Shown here piece after piece: positions 52,127 to 62,095 of a stretch of DNA of 64,000 nucleotides. The stretch comes from Spirulina major PCC 6313 (GTDB taxonomy: Bacteria > Cyanobacteriota > Cyanobacteriia > Cyanobacteriales > Spirulinaceae), in NCBI RefSeq assembly GCF_001890765.1, contig NZ_KV878783.1:1093614-1157613 (forward strand), given 5' to 3'. Positions within the stretch are counted from its first letter, which is position 1. Every line of letters begins with the position of its first letter. The notes beneath the pieces are model-generated. The model was not told where the DNA came from. It saw nothing but the letters and a program-made list of their open reading frames with translations, and did no database searches. The position numbers and the translations under genes are program-made.

Positions 52127-53224
52127 TTAGGACAGGATGGGCTGGGGGGCGGTGGTGGTTTGGGAGAGGGTGGCTTGTTCAATTGCCGCCGCTAACAAGC
52201 CTAACCCCGCTTCGACGGTTTCGATTTGGGAGAGGCGATCGCGCAATTCCCCCGCCCCCGGAAACCCCTTGCAATACCAGGCTAAATGTTTCCGAGATTG
52301 GTAGATCCCGCGCTGTCCTTTATAGTCCCACAGGCCGAGAAGATGGTCTTGGGCACAGGCAAGGGATGTGGCGATCGTCGGGTCGGGTAACAATTCCCCC
52401 CTGCGTAAAAAGTGGTCAATGTGACCCACCAAAAACGGATACCCCAACGTCCCCCGCGAACACATCACCCCATCGGCTCCGGTCTGCTCCAAACATTGCA
52501 CCGCCGCCGCCACCGAAAAAATATCCCCATTGGCAATCACCGGCACAGTCACCGCCTCTTTCACCGTGCGAATCCAATCCCATTGCGCCGTTCCTGTGTA
52601 GCCCTGCTGCCGCGTCCGACCGTGGATCGTCAACATCTGCGCCCCCGCCTGCTCTAGGCGTTGGGCAAAGTCTACGATCGTAATTTCGCCATCACTCCAT
52701 CCGAGGCGCGTTTTCACCGTCACGGGCACATCCACCGCCGCCACCACCGCCCGCACGATCGCTTCTGCTATCTCCGGCTGCCGCAGCAGGGATGAGCCGC
52801 CCCCACGTCGCGTGATTTTATTCACCGGACAGCCCATATTAATGTCAATGGTGGCGGCTCCTTCGGCAACGGCTTTGCGGGCCGCTTCCCCCATGAAATC
52901 GGGGCGACAGTCGAAGAGTTGAATACTGATCGGGTGTTCATCGGGGTCAATGGCCATCACTTGGGGCAGGGTGCGCAGGTGATGAAGTTCCGTGGCGCTG
53001 ACCATTTCGGTATAGAGCATGGAGCGGGGGGCGTAGCGGCGCACGAGGCGACGAAACACGAGGTCAGTGACACCGGAAAGGGGGGATTGCAAAACCCGAC
53101 TGTGGAGGGTGACAGAACCGATGCGGAGGGGTTGGGCGAGGCGGGTTTTGAGGGCGGGGGAGAGGGAGAGCATAGGGGCGGCAGAATCAAGCAAAGGAAC
53201 AGCAGGAGCTAAAACGGTCTCCAA
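52127..53224 (-). CDS. tRNA-dihydrouridine synthase
   Basis: This 365-residue FMN enzyme has the Dus signature set: SPLSGVTDLVFRRLVRRYAP, DINMGCPVNKITRRGGGSSL with the catalytic cysteine in GCPV, TVKTRLGWSDG, LTIHGRTRQQGYTGTAQWD and IANGDIFSVAAA, followed by GVMCSRGTLGYPFL for phosphate binding. It reduces uridine in tRNA to dihydrouridine. The sequence is closest to DusB-type enzymes. A start at ATG 53173 is possible. It precedes the sulfotransferase-like gene. Confidence 0.9.
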   Translation of the reverse strand: METVLAPAVPLLDSAAPMLSLSPALKTRLAQPLRIGSVTLHSRVLQSPLSGVTDLVFRRLVRRYAPRSMLYTEMVSATELHHLRTLPQVMAIDPDEHPISIQLFDCRPDFMGEAARKAVAEGAATIDINMGCPVNKITRRGGGSSLLRQPEIAEAIVRAVVAAVDVPVTVKTRLGWSDGEITIVDFAQRLEQAGAQMLTIHGRTRQQGYTGTAQWDWIRTVKEAVTVPVIANGDIFSVAAAVQCLEQTGADGVMCSRGTLGYPFLVGHIDHFLRRGELLPDPTIATSLACAQDHLLGLWDYKGQRGIYQSRKHLAWYCKGFPGAGELRDRLSQIETVEAGLGLLAAAIEQATLSQTTTAPQPILS

Positions 53225-53359
53225 AAATTAATAGCATGGCTGCTCCGAAATTGTTGCCTGTCTCTTTAGGGTAAGAATGCAGTTGTCTTGAATTCAGTTT
53301 GCCATTCTGACGCTGGCGCGAACTGAAGACCACGCCAGCCAGTTCCTCAAATTAAGGGC

Positions 53360-54268
53360 TTATTTATTGCCCGGTGTGCGGCCGCCTTCGTCGTTGCTGC
53401 CCCCATGGGGGCGAGAATTACCCGGATCGCACCCTTCCGAACCATTGCCGATCCCTTGGTTGCAGTTTTGGCGAGCGGGGCGGGTGTTGGTGTCGGTGTT
53501 GGTGTTCGTTTCGATCGTGTTGGTTTCCGTCGTCTGTTCAATGGTGGTGATCTGATTCATGTCGATCACGTAAGGAGACGTAATGGCGGTCACTTGGCGG
53601 GTGCTGACGAGGGCTTGATACACTAAAACCGCCACATCAGCACGGGTGGCGATTTGGCTGAGGTTCAGGGTTTGGGTGTTGGGATTATTGATCACTAATC
53701 CATTCATGATTGCGGCAGCGATCGCCGGTCGGACAGTCGTCGGAACTTGGTTGAAATCGCTGAACAGATTCACCAGCGAATCGGTGGACTGAGTATAGGA
53801 ATAGCCCAACCCTCTAACCAACGTGGTTATAACGTCGAGACGGGTCAGGGGTTGATCGGGATCAAAGGTCGTGGGTAAAAAGCCCATTTGATAGGCTGTT
53901 TGTAAGGACTTGAATGACCAGTGACCGGGGCTAATGCTGGGGAAGTTAGTGAGGGAGGTGGTGGCCGATCGCCCCTCAAAGGCTTGGGTGAGCATGGCGG
54001 CAAACTGGCCCAGGGTGACTGGCACATTGGGCTTAAATTCACCATCGGGGAAACCGCTGATGATGTTACGCTGCATCAGCACATCAATGAAACTGTTGGC
54101 CCAAAAATTCCCCGTCACATCCTCAAAGGCGAGCCAGTACGGGGTTTCCGTTTGCACCTGTGGGGTGGTTTCTTGAAACGGAGTTTGAGTGGCGATCGCA
54201 TCCCCAGCCGGCAGCATCCCCAGCAGTCCCGTCACGGTCACCCAGGTCAAGGTTTTCAAAACCATCAT
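53360..54268 (-). CDS. SLH-domain secreted protein with conserved Gly/Asn-rich tail
   Basis: The 302-residue protein has a signal peptide (MMVLKTLTWVTVTGLLGMLPAG) and three S-layer-homology units from about residue 45 (FEDVTGNFWANSFIDVLMQR, then FPDGEFKPNVPVTLGQFAAM; and FDPDQPLTRLDVITTLVRG). SLH units bind cell-wall polymers in the periplasm or at the outer membrane. A Thr/Asn-rich linker (TETNTIETNTNTDTN) leads to a striking C-terminal tail of about 35 residues (NCNQGIGNGSEGCDPGNSRP and GGSNDEGGRTPG) with two cysteines. Similar tails appear at the ends of other cyanobacterial secreted proteins I recall, so it may be a sorting or binding module. Confidence 0.8.
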   Translation of the reverse strand: MMVLKTLTWVTVTGLLGMLPAGDAIATQTPFQETTPQVQTETPYWLAFEDVTGNFWANSFIDVLMQRNIISGFPDGEFKPNVPVTLGQFAAMLTQAFEGRSATTSLTNFPSISPGHWSFKSLQTAYQMGFLPTTFDPDQPLTRLDVITTLVRGLGYSYTQSTDSLVNLFSDFNQVPTTVRPAIAAAIMNGLVINNPNTQTLNLSQIATRADVAVLVYQALVSTRQVTAITSPYVIDMNQITTIEQTTETNTIETNTNTDTNTRPARQNCNQGIGNGSEGCDPGNSRPHGGSNDEGGRTPGNK

Positions 54269-54401
54269 AAAAATCTCCCAATAGTAACAACAAGCTTGGC
54301 CGTTTCAGGATACCAAGGGTTTGTGTTGCTTCCTACGGCAGATTGACGCGAAATCCGGGACAGGATGGAACATTGCAAGGGTAAATGCTCAAATCTCGCC
54401 G

Positions 54402-54827
54402 TTAGTTGGTGACGCAGTAGTCATTAATGCCGTTGACCAGTTCGGGTTCCCCCTGTACCGCTTGTTCCAGGCGGACTTTGGCAGTGTCTACCCCTTCGCG
54501 GTTGAGATCTTTGTAACTTTGGGAATACTCCCGTGTGGCGTTGGCGATTTCGGTGTACATCTTAACGAAGCCGCCTTGATATTCCTTCAGTTGGGGATCA
54601 TCGAGTTGGAGAGATTGCATTGTTTGGGCGGCTTGATCCAGGGTATCAGCGGCTTGGAGCCACACCAACGAATCCTGATTGGTTTGATTGGCCGTGAGGA
54701 TCTCGGTTTCCGCTGTCACTTGGTTGGCGATTTCCACAATGCGATTGCATTGCAGGACTTTATTGGGAGCACAGCTACTCGCTAACCCCGACACCACTAG
54801 CAGAATCATCAATGACACGCCACGCAT
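54402..54827 (-). CDS. Predicted lipoprotein of unknown function
   Basis: From ATG 54827 the 141-residue protein has a short signal ending in a lipobox (VSGLASSC, lipid cysteine about residue 19). A largely helical domain follows (CNRIVEIANQVTAETEILT through TAKVRLEQAVQGEPE). Two cysteines near the ends (LQCNR and DYCVTN) could form a disulfide. GAGAGG just upstream supports this start over two earlier in-frame ATGs. It is probably anchored to the plasma or outer membrane. No function is known to me. Confidence 0.65.
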   Translation of the reverse strand: MRGVSLMILLVVSGLASSCAPNKVLQCNRIVEIANQVTAETEILTANQTNQDSLVWLQAADTLDQAAQTMQSLQLDDPQLKEYQGGFVKMYTEIANATREYSQSYKDLNREGVDTAKVRLEQAVQGEPELVNGINDYCVTN

Positions 54828-55009
54828 ACCGCCTCTCAAGTGAAACATGATGAGTTGATTATGAATGAATTCGGCATTGATTGTAACGCCATTTTCTCTG
54901 CGGCGTGATCCGGATTGCCAGCAGGATGGTCTTAAGTTTTTCCTTAATTTTGCAGGCGATCGCACGGTTATACGACAGGCTAATCTGAGAGGCCCTAGGG
55001 GAAAATTTC

Positions 55010-56503
55010 ATGTTAGAGATGCTAGATTTGTCGCGATCGCTCGATAAGGCCACATACAAACGGGAAGTAGAAGCCTTAATGCAACAGTTGCGATCGCTGC
55101 AACAGTCCTGTTGGGAATCGCGCCTTCCCTTGTTGGTGGTGCTCGAAGGCTGGGCAGCGGCGGGGAAAGGGGCCTTGGTGAAAAAAATGGTCAACTACAT
55201 GGACCCCCGTGGCTTCACCGTCTACCCCACCTTGCCCCCCACAGATACCGAACAGCAATACCCTTTTCTCTGGCGGTTTTGGCAACAGTTGCCACCCCAA
55301 GGGGCGATCGGGATTTTTTACCACAGTTGGTATACCCATGTCCTGGAAGATCGTCTCTTTGAACATCTGTCCTCCGAACGAGTGCCGCAAATGATGGCGC
55401 AGATCAACGCCTTTGAGCGGCAGTTAGCCGATGATGGGGTGGCGATCGCAAAATTCTACCTTCACCTCAGCCGCAAAGAACTCAAACACCGCCTCAAAAA
55501 AACCGCCAAAGACGAACTCACCGCCTGGCGGGTGCGCCCCGAAGACTGGCAGCAGCATAAACGCTACCACCAATATGTGGATCTCGCCGAGGAGATGCTG
55601 ATCCAAACCAGCACCGGCATCGCGCCGTGGACGTTGGTGGAAAGTGATTGTAAACGGTGGGCACGGGTGAAAGTGTTATCTAAACTCGTGGCCGTGATCA
55701 CCGAAGCCCTCGATCGCCGCGCCGCCCAGCCCCCCCCTGTCACCACGCCCCCCCAAGAAACCCTCCTCGCCACCGAACCCAACGCCTTGGCCTCGGCGGA
55801 CTTAAGCCTCAAGCTGGAACGGGATGAGTATAAAGATCGGCTGCGGACGGCTCAATTAGAACTGCGTCGCCTCCAACAGCAGATTTTTCAACATCAGATT
55901 CCGGTGGTGTTGGTGTTTGAAGGCTGGGATGCCGCCGGGAAAGGGGGCGCGATTAAACGGTTGACGGATATTCTCGATCCCCGCAGTTATCGGGTTAATC
56001 CCTATGCGGCTCCGACGGCGGAAGAGAATCGCTATCATTACCTCTGGCGATTTTGGCGGACGTTGCCACCGGCTGGGAAGATTGGAATTTGCGATCGCAG
56101 TTGGTACGGTCGCGTGCTCGTGGAGCGCGTCGAAGGGTTTGCCACGGATCTGGAATGGCGCAGGGCCTACCGGGAAATTAACGAATTTGAAACCCAACTG
56201 ACCACGAGCGGTTATGTAGTGGTGAAATTTTGGCTTCATATTGACCCGGAAGAACAACTGCGCCGCTTTGAACAACGACGCGAAAACCCCTTCCGGCAAT
56301 ACAAGCTCACCGATGAAGATTGGCGCAACCGCGATCGCTGGTCACTCTATGATGTAGCCGTGAACCAAATGATCGGCCGCACCAGCACGCCCACAGCTCC
56401 CTGGGTGGTAGTGCCGGGGAATGATAAATACTATGCGCGGGTATTTGTGATTGAAACGGTGATCCAAGCCATTCGCCAAGAGTTAACCCGCCGCACGGGT
56501 TAA
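55010..56503 (+). CDS. Two-domain polyphosphate kinase 2 (polyphosphate:AMP phosphotransferase type)
   Basis: This 497-residue protein contains two PPK2 domains. The C-terminal one (about 285-497) has the full signature: VFEGWDAAGKGGAIKRL as Walker A, DRSWYGRVLVERVEG as Walker B, and DEDWRNRDRW. The N-terminal one (about 30-250) has EGWAAAGKGALVKKM but FYHSWYTHVLEDRL in place of DRSWYGR, which suggests it lost catalysis. Class II PPK2 proteins of this type phosphorylate AMP to ADP at the expense of polyphosphate. The result would be recovery of adenylates under energy limitation. The gene is monocistronic, with a hairpin 30 bases after its stop. Confidence 0.85.
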   Translation: MLEMLDLSRSLDKATYKREVEALMQQLRSLQQSCWESRLPLLVVLEGWAAAGKGALVKKMVNYMDPRGFTVYPTLPPTDTEQQYPFLWRFWQQLPPQGAIGIFYHSWYTHVLEDRLFEHLSSERVPQMMAQINAFERQLADDGVAIAKFYLHLSRKELKHRLKKTAKDELTAWRVRPEDWQQHKRYHQYVDLAEEMLIQTSTGIAPWTLVESDCKRWARVKVLSKLVAVITEALDRRAAQPPPVTTPPQETLLATEPNALASADLSLKLERDEYKDRLRTAQLELRRLQQQIFQHQIPVVLVFEGWDAAGKGGAIKRLTDILDPRSYRVNPYAAPTAEENRYHYLWRFWRTLPPAGKIGICDRSWYGRVLVERVEGFATDLEWRRAYREINEFETQLTTSGYVVVKFWLHIDPEEQLRRFEQRRENPFRQYKLTDEDWRNRDRWSLYDVAVNQMIGRTSTPTAPWVVVPGNDKYYARVFVIETVIQAIRQELTRRTG

Positions 56504-56533
56504 GGGCAGGACTGATACAGCGAGACATACAAA

Positions 56534-56554
56534 CAAGGGGATGTGCGCCCCTTG
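56534..56554. terminator. Hairpin after the polyphosphate kinase gene
   Basis: CAAGGGG/CCCCTTG makes a 7-bp stem with a 7-nt loop, 30 bases downstream of the stop codon. No T run follows, so it may stabilise the mRNA end rather than terminate transcription on its own. Confidence 0.45.
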
Positions 56555-56734
56555 CCTCAACGCAAAGCTGAGAGCTTGGCCAGAAATTTGCGTCAGCCAT
56601 GAAGGGTTGAGGTCGCTCCTGGGTCTGATGTGATGGGATCAGGTGCTGATCTGCCTGAAAGTGCGACAATAATTTGGGTTTGGGGTCGATTGGGCCTCAG
56701 AAAATGCGATCGCAACCAAGGGGATGCCCCAACT

Positions 56735-57772
56735 ATGTTTGAAATTCTCACCAGTGTTCTGCTGCTGACCCTAATCTTAGTGTTGATCTATTACCTTTTG
56801 GTGCAGGTCATTCCCAAGCAGGCCTTGGTGGTGTTGGGTGGGGCATTTCTGTTGATGATTATTTTGGTGAGTTTCTTCGTGCCCAGTTATGGCCCAACGG
56901 CCCTGTTGTGGGAAATCATCTCACTGCCGCTCAAACCCATGGGGCTTGCGATTGTCCTCATTTTCATGTCGGTGCTGCGCATTAAAAAAGACAAGATCGA
57001 AAAGCCAGCCCCGACGTTTTTATGGGTCACATTAATTGTGCTTGTCATTTCCAGTAATCCCCTGATTGCCTATCAACTGGCGAAGCTGATGGAGCAAGAA
57101 GCCGTCAATATTGAAATCAAAAAACAGGGGATTTGCTTGGTGGATTGTCCTGCGGTAGGAGCCACCGTGAATAGCGGTGCGATCGTTCTGTTGGGAGCGG
57201 GCACAACGGAACCGAATATTCCCTATCGCACCCAAGTTCAACTCACGGATCAAGGCGATCGCCTCCTCTACACCGCCACTCTCTACCAAGAACAAACCGC
57301 ACGGGGTAATTTTCCCCGTGTGATTGTCTGTGCGCCTCCCCGTACTGGCTTAGATGGCAATGAAGAACAACTCAACGAAGCCCAAGATATTTCGCGCATC
57401 TTGCAGCGCTTGGGCATTCCGGGTAATGTGATCGTGCTCGAAACGCGGGGCGTTCATCTCCATATGCACGCCGTCGAAGTGAAGCAAATTCTCACCCAAG
57501 CCGGGATCGGTAATACCCTCGTCACCCTCATTACCTCTGGCATCCGGCTCCGACGCGCCGCCCAAACCTTCCGCGAAGAAGGAATTAACATTATCCCTCG
57601 TCCAAGCAACTTCTATACCTTTCAAGGGGAAGGGACACCAAAGCGCAAACTCAGCCCTGCCGACCTCCTGCCCTCGATTCGGGCGTTGCAAATCACAACC
57701 CAGGTGGTGGAAGAATATTTTGCGACGATCTACTATTTCCTGCGGGGGTGGTTGTCGCCTGTGGTGTATTGA
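56735..57772 (+). CDS. YdcF/SanA-family (DUF218) membrane protein
   Basis: From ATG 56735 this protein of about 345 residues has four hydrophobic segments in the first 130 residues (FEILTSVLLLTLILVLIYYL, ALVVLGGAFLLMIILVSFFV, MGLAIVLIFMSVL, FLWVTLIVLVISSNPLIAYQ). A DUF218 domain follows from about residue 165 (GAIVLLGAGTTEPNIPYRTQ, NFPRVIVCAPPRTG, VIVLETRGVHLHMHAVEVKQ, VTLITSGIRLRRAAQTF, then INIIPRPSNFYTFQ). E. coli SanA/ElyC of this family influence envelope integrity and lipid-carrier use. The catalytic role is undefined. A longer form from 56630 lacks a good start context. Confidence 0.8.
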   Translation: MFEILTSVLLLTLILVLIYYLLVQVIPKQALVVLGGAFLLMIILVSFFVPSYGPTALLWEIISLPLKPMGLAIVLIFMSVLRIKKDKIEKPAPTFLWVTLIVLVISSNPLIAYQLAKLMEQEAVNIEIKKQGICLVDCPAVGATVNSGAIVLLGAGTTEPNIPYRTQVQLTDQGDRLLYTATLYQEQTARGNFPRVIVCAPPRTGLDGNEEQLNEAQDISRILQRLGIPGNVIVLETRGVHLHMHAVEVKQILTQAGIGNTLVTLITSGIRLRRAAQTFREEGINIIPRPSNFYTFQGEGTPKRKLSPADLLPSIRALQITTQVVEEYFATIYYFLRGWLSPVVY

Positions 57773-57874
57773 TCCCGTTGATACCGGAAGCAACTGGTGA
57801 GGTCAGGGGGCTGAGGATCAAATTGGGGATCAGGTCTAAAATAAAACAGATGATCCTGTATTCTCGTTGAGTTT

Positions 57875-60166
57875 ATGTCTGCATTACCGCCCTTGTCTGA
57901 CCTGCCTCGCTCTGAATCTTGCGATCGCCTCATTGCCACCTTACGCGCCGGGTTACGGCCGGGGCAACAGGCGATCGCCGATTGGCAAGGGGGCGAGTTA
58001 GCGGTGTCGGCAGTGCCAGGGGCGGGGAAGTCCCACAGTATGGCCGTGGGGGCAGCGATCGCGATCGCTCGCCATCAACTCCACGCCCGTCAGCAGTTAG
58101 TGGTGGTCACCTTCACCCGTTCCGCTGCGGCCAATATTAAACACAAAATCCGGGCAACCCTCCAACAGTTGCAGCTTTCCGCCGCCGGGTTCATGGTGCA
58201 GACTCTCCATGGCTTAGCCCTACATATCGCCTCACGCCATCCGGAGGTGTCGGGGGTAGACCTCAATACCATGACCCTGATCACACCCACACGGAGTCAT
58301 CGCCTGTTGCGTCAAGCGGTGGAACAGTGGCTGCGGGATCATCCAGAACAGTACCAAATCCTCCTGCGGGGGGTGCAGTTTGATGGGGAAGCGGCGGAAC
58401 GGTTGCGGCGGCAGTCGGTACTGCGCACAGAAGTGTTGCCCAATCTCGGTAAGACGGCGATCCATGAGGCGAAAAGTTCTGGGATAACGCCGGAACAACT
58501 GCGGGCTGCCCATGGGGCAGTGGATGACCCCTACGATACATTGGCGATCGCGGCTGATATCTACGCTCAGTATGATGCGTTGATGCGATCGCACCACCTG
58601 ATCGATTACGACGACATGATCCTGGCGGCGCTGCGGGTGTTAGCCCATGAACCCGTGCGCAAACTCTGGCAAGAGCAGATTTTTGCGGTGTTTGAAGATG
58701 AAGCCCAGGATTCTTCCCCGTTGCAAGCGCAGTTATTAACCCTCCTGGCCACCACACCGGATCAACAGCAATGCCATCTGGTGCGGGTGGGCGACCCGAA
58801 TCAGGCGATTAACTCCACCTTTACCCCGGCTGATCCGTGGTATTTTAATCAATTTTGCGATCGCTGCAAGGAGCGCGATCGCCTCACCACCATGGATCAA
58901 TCGGGCCGGAGCAGTCTTGTGATCCTCGAAGCAGCCAATCGGATGCTGGACTGGGCGAATGATCAGTTTGACCCCCAGCAACAGCCTGCGCCAGATCACC
59001 TCTTTCGCCGCCAAGCGATCCGCCCCGTTACCCTCAATGATCCCCAAGCCAACGCCAACCCTGATCCCACCGGGGCAGGGGTGGAAATTCACACCCCGCC
59101 GGATGTGAATGCCACAGTGCAGGCGATCGAAGCGGCAGCGATCGCCCACCTCACCGCCCACCCCGACCACAACGCCGCCATTCTCGTCCGGGAAAACCGC
59201 CAAGCCCACTTCCTCGCCCGTCAACTCACCCCCAGCCTCAAAGCCCGTAATATTCCCGTCTACGATGTCAACGCCACCCAACGCCACAGCAAAATTCCCA
59301 GCGACATCCTCAAAATCCTCCGCTTTATCAATCGCCCCCACTCCCCCAGTCACCTCAAAGATGCGCTTTCCGTCTTGGAAAAACGGGATCTGATCGCTGC
59401 TCAAGATTTGGATGCGTTAGCGATCGCCCCGGAGCAATTTCTCTACCCCACCCCCATCGATCCCCCCCTTGTGCCAGCAGCGATCGTCGCCCAACGCCAC
59501 TGCACCCAACTCCTCCGCGCCGGAATTGAACTCCACCCCTACGATCTCCTCTCCTTCCTCGGTCTCACCCTCCAATACCAAGCCTCCGAACTCGCCACCC
59601 TCCAAAAACTCGCCGAGCGCCTCTTTCAACAAACCGCCCGCCAACGCACCCTCGCCGCCATCATCGACACCCTCCAAGACATCGTCACCGCCGAACAATT
59701 TGAAGCCGTCGAAGCAGACAGCGATGACCGCTACACCCAAGCCGGACAACTAACGATCATCACCATGCATAAAGCCAAGGGCCTGGATTGGGACTATGTG
59801 TTTTTGCCGTTCTTGCACGAGGATGTGATTCCGGGGGATGCCTGGATTCCCGCCGGTCAAAAGTTTTTAGGGGACTGGAGTTTAGGCGATGTGGTGCGGG
59901 CCCAAATTCGGGCGTTGGTGCGCCAGGCGGACGCTAACCCCCCTAAGCCATTACCCCAACCGGACGAAGCCTGGCACATTGCCCAACGCCTCAAAACCGC
60001 CGAAGAATACCGCCTCCTCTACGTTGCCATGACCCGGGCGAAACGGTTGCTGTGGCTGTCGGCAGCGCGTCAAGGCCCCTACCGTTGGAGTATGGTGCAG
60101 AGTCAGGGCACGATCCATAAACTGAATCCGAAACAGCCCTGTCCGGTGCTTCGGGCCTTGCGGTGA
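57875..60166 (+). CDS. UvrD/Rep-family ATP-dependent DNA helicase
   Basis: This 763-residue SF1A helicase has Walker A VPGAGKSHSM near residue 50, motif Ia LVVVTFTRSAAANI, motif II (VFEDEAQDSSPLQAQ) and motif III (VRVGDPNQAINSTF). The C-terminal motifs V (ITMHKAKGLDWDYVFLPFLH) and VI (LLYVAMTRAKRLLWLSA) are also present. The length is close to UvrD/PcrA. There is no C-terminal RecB-type nuclease. It probably acts in DNA repair or replication restart. Compared with UvrD, the region around residues 160-220 is variable. A bidirectional terminator follows and separates it from pstB. Confidence 0.85.
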   Translation: MSALPPLSDLPRSESCDRLIATLRAGLRPGQQAIADWQGGELAVSAVPGAGKSHSMAVGAAIAIARHQLHARQQLVVVTFTRSAAANIKHKIRATLQQLQLSAAGFMVQTLHGLALHIASRHPEVSGVDLNTMTLITPTRSHRLLRQAVEQWLRDHPEQYQILLRGVQFDGEAAERLRRQSVLRTEVLPNLGKTAIHEAKSSGITPEQLRAAHGAVDDPYDTLAIAADIYAQYDALMRSHHLIDYDDMILAALRVLAHEPVRKLWQEQIFAVFEDEAQDSSPLQAQLLTLLATTPDQQQCHLVRVGDPNQAINSTFTPADPWYFNQFCDRCKERDRLTTMDQSGRSSLVILEAANRMLDWANDQFDPQQQPAPDHLFRRQAIRPVTLNDPQANANPDPTGAGVEIHTPPDVNATVQAIEAAAIAHLTAHPDHNAAILVRENRQAHFLARQLTPSLKARNIPVYDVNATQRHSKIPSDILKILRFINRPHSPSHLKDALSVLEKRDLIAAQDLDALAIAPEQFLYPTPIDPPLVPAAIVAQRHCTQLLRAGIELHPYDLLSFLGLTLQYQASELATLQKLAERLFQQTARQRTLAAIIDTLQDIVTAEQFEAVEADSDDRYTQAGQLTIITMHKAKGLDWDYVFLPFLHEDVIPGDAWIPAGQKFLGDWSLGDVVRAQIRALVRQADANPPKPLPQPDEAWHIAQRLKTAEEYRLLYVAMTRAKRLLWLSAARQGPYRWSMVQSQGTIHKLNPKQPCPVLRALR

Positions 60167-60204
60167 TCGGTGCGAATCGGATCGGATGCTTGCCCAAATA
60201 ATAA

Positions 60205-60231
60205 AAAAAGGTAGAACCTGTCTACCTTTTT
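60205..60231. terminator. Bidirectional intrinsic terminator
   Basis: AAAAAGGTAGA (60205-60215) and TCTACCTTTTT (60221-60231) form a perfect 11-bp stem with a 5-nt loop. It carries A/T runs on both sides, so it can end transcripts from the helicase gene and, on the minus strand, from the pst operon. Confidence 0.85.
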
Positions 60232-60272
60232 GGATTGTGTTTGTGATGAAAGCCAGCCGAAGGCCAGCGCTG

Positions 60273-61085
60273 TTAGCCGAAGCGGCCACTGATGTATTCT
60301 TGGGTTTTTTCCTCTTTGGGGTTTTGGAAGATGATTTCGGTGCGATCGTATTCCACCAAATGCCCTACTTTCCCGCCTGCATCAGTGGCTTCGGCATTGT
60401 AAAACGCGGTCAAATCAGAGACCCGCGAAGCCTGTTGCATATTGTGGGTGACAATCACAATCGTGTATTGCTGTTTGAGTTCTTGGATCAGTTCCTCGAC
60501 TTTGAGGGTGGAAATGGGGTCAAGGGCGGAACAGGGTTCATCCATCAGGATCACTTCTGGTGCGATCGCGATCGCCCGCGCAATACACAACCGCTGCTGC
60601 TGTCCTCCCGACAATGCCAACCCACTATCCTTGAGCTTATCTTTCACCTCATCCCACAGCGCCGCCCGCCGCAGCGAATCCTCTACCAACTTATCCATAT
60701 CGCCGGTATAGCCGTTAATCCGCGCTCCAAAGGCAATATTTTCATAGATGGATTTTGGAAACGGATTCGGTTTCTGGAACACCATCCCAATCCGGCGGCG
60801 CATCTCCACCGGGTCAACTTTCGCCCCGTATACATCCTGGCCATGGAAGGTGATTCTACCCTTAACCTTTGCACTAGGAACCAAGTCATTCATCCGGTTA
60901 AAACACCGCAGAATCGTACTTTTGCCACAGCCTGAGGGGCCAATAAATGCCACCACTTGGTTATAGGGAATATCGAGGGATACATTTTGCACCGCCACCG
61001 ATGATCCATAAAGCACAGAAACATCCTGGGCACGTAAAACGGCCTCTTTCACTAAATCCGGCGGAGACGTTGTCGAGTAAAACAT
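60273..61085 (-). CDS. pstB: Phosphate ABC transporter ATPase PstB
   Basis: This 270-residue ATPase has Walker [20 protein letters not shown], the PstB-specific [20 protein letters not shown], signature [16 protein letters not shown] and Walker [17 protein letters not shown], with [13 protein letters not shown] for the H-loop. The D-loop CSALDP is typical of phosphate transporters. It powers phosphate import with PstC and PstA, and is the last gene of the operon. A 92-base gap separates it from pstA. Confidence 0.95.
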   Translation of the reverse strand: MFYSTTSPPDLVKEAVLRAQDVSVLYGSSVAVQNVSLDIPYNQVVAFIGPSGCGKSTILRCFNRMNDLVPSAKVKGRITFHGQDVYGAKVDPVEMRRRIGMVFQKPNPFPKSIYENIAFGARINGYTGDMDKLVEDSLRRAALWDEVKDKLKDSGLALSGGQQQRLCIARAIAIAPEVILMDEPCSALDPISTLKVEELIQELKQQYTIVIVTHNMQQASRVSDLTAFYNAEATDAGGKVGHLVEYDRTEIIFQNPKEEKTQEYISGRFG

Positions 61086-61177
61086 AGGACACTTTAGAGA
61101 AATTTGAAATTTGACAATAATCTGAGAATCAATAGATGAATGGAGGCCCGATAGCGATCAACCGTCCGCACAATCCA

Positions 61178-62095
61178 TCACACCCGACGCTGCAACTTAT
61201 TCCGAAGGATGACCGCAAAAGAATTCATCACCAACAAAACCGCTAACAACACAATAATGCCCCCAGCGGCATTTTCATGAAATCCTGCCTGGGGCCGCGA
61301 AATCCAGTTATAGATTTGAATCGGCAGCACCACGAAAGGACTCTGGAGATTTTCCGGAAGAAACGTGATAAAGGTCAGTGCGCCAATCATAATCAGAGGG
61401 GCGGTTTCACCAATGGCACGAGACAACGCGAGAATTGTGCCGGTCAAAATCCCAGGAAAGGCAATGGGTAAAATCTGCTCCCAGATCACTTGCCAGCGGG
61501 TTGCGCCGAGGGCAAAGCCGGCAAATCTTAAGCTATCAGGGACGGCCCGCAGGGATTCACGCGTTGAAACGATGATAATGGGAAGAATCAGTAACACCAG
61601 GGTCAGAGCCCCCGATAGGACACTGCGCCCACCGGTGATCGGTTCCATGACACGGACAAAAATCTGAAGTCCCAATAAACCATAGATAATCGAGGGGACA
61701 CCCGCCAGATTATTGATATTGATTTCGATGATTTGGGTGAGTTTGTTATCTTCGGCAAATTCTTCGAGATAGATACCGGAGCCAACCCCCAAGGGAAAGG
61801 CAATGATCGCAACGGTGATCATCAGCCATACTGTGCCGCCCAAGGCCGACAGAATACCGGCTCTCTCGGCATTACGAGAGGGAAAGTTACTGAGGAATTG
61901 CCAACTGACGCGACCGAGACCGTCACTGAGGACATCGAATAATAGTGTGGCCAGAATGGCGATCGCAATGACCACAGCTAGCCAAGTCAGAGCCGCGAAC
62001 ACTGCATCCAATCGATAACGCTTCGACAAATTGATATTGAAATCAGAAGCATCCGATGCAAGCTCTGGCGGCTTCGGTAGATTAGAAGGTGTCAT
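61178..62095 (-). CDS. pstA: Phosphate ABC transporter permease PstA
   Basis: The protein has about 305 residues from ATG 62095 and carries six membrane segments, including [39 protein letters not shown] and [15 protein letters not shown]-associated segments. The permease EAA-like loop is [23 protein letters not shown], followed by [20 protein letters not shown]. The start overlaps the pstC stop by four bases (ATGA), which indicates translational coupling. With PstC it forms the membrane channel of the phosphate transporter. Confidence 0.95.
   Translation of the reverse strand: MTPSNLPKPPELASDASDFNINLSKRYRLDAVFAALTWLAVVIAIAILATLLFDVLSDGLGRVSWQFLSNFPSRNAERAGILSALGGTVWLMITVAIIAFPLGVGSGIYLEEFAEDNKLTQIIEININNLAGVPSIIYGLLGLQIFVRVMEPITGGRSVLSGALTLVLLILPIIIVSTRESLRAVPDSLRFAGFALGATRWQVIWEQILPIAFPGILTGTILALSRAIGETAPLIMIGALTFITFLPENLQSPFVVLPIQIYNWISRPQAGFHENAAGGIIVLLAVLLVMNSFAVILRNKLQRRV

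Noticed and set aside
52120-52182. Longer sulfotransferase-like start with a proline-rich MNKPPSPKPPPPPS leader
   Set aside because: It would lie over the 3' end of the Dus gene. The family-like sequence starts at MFVTEPL.
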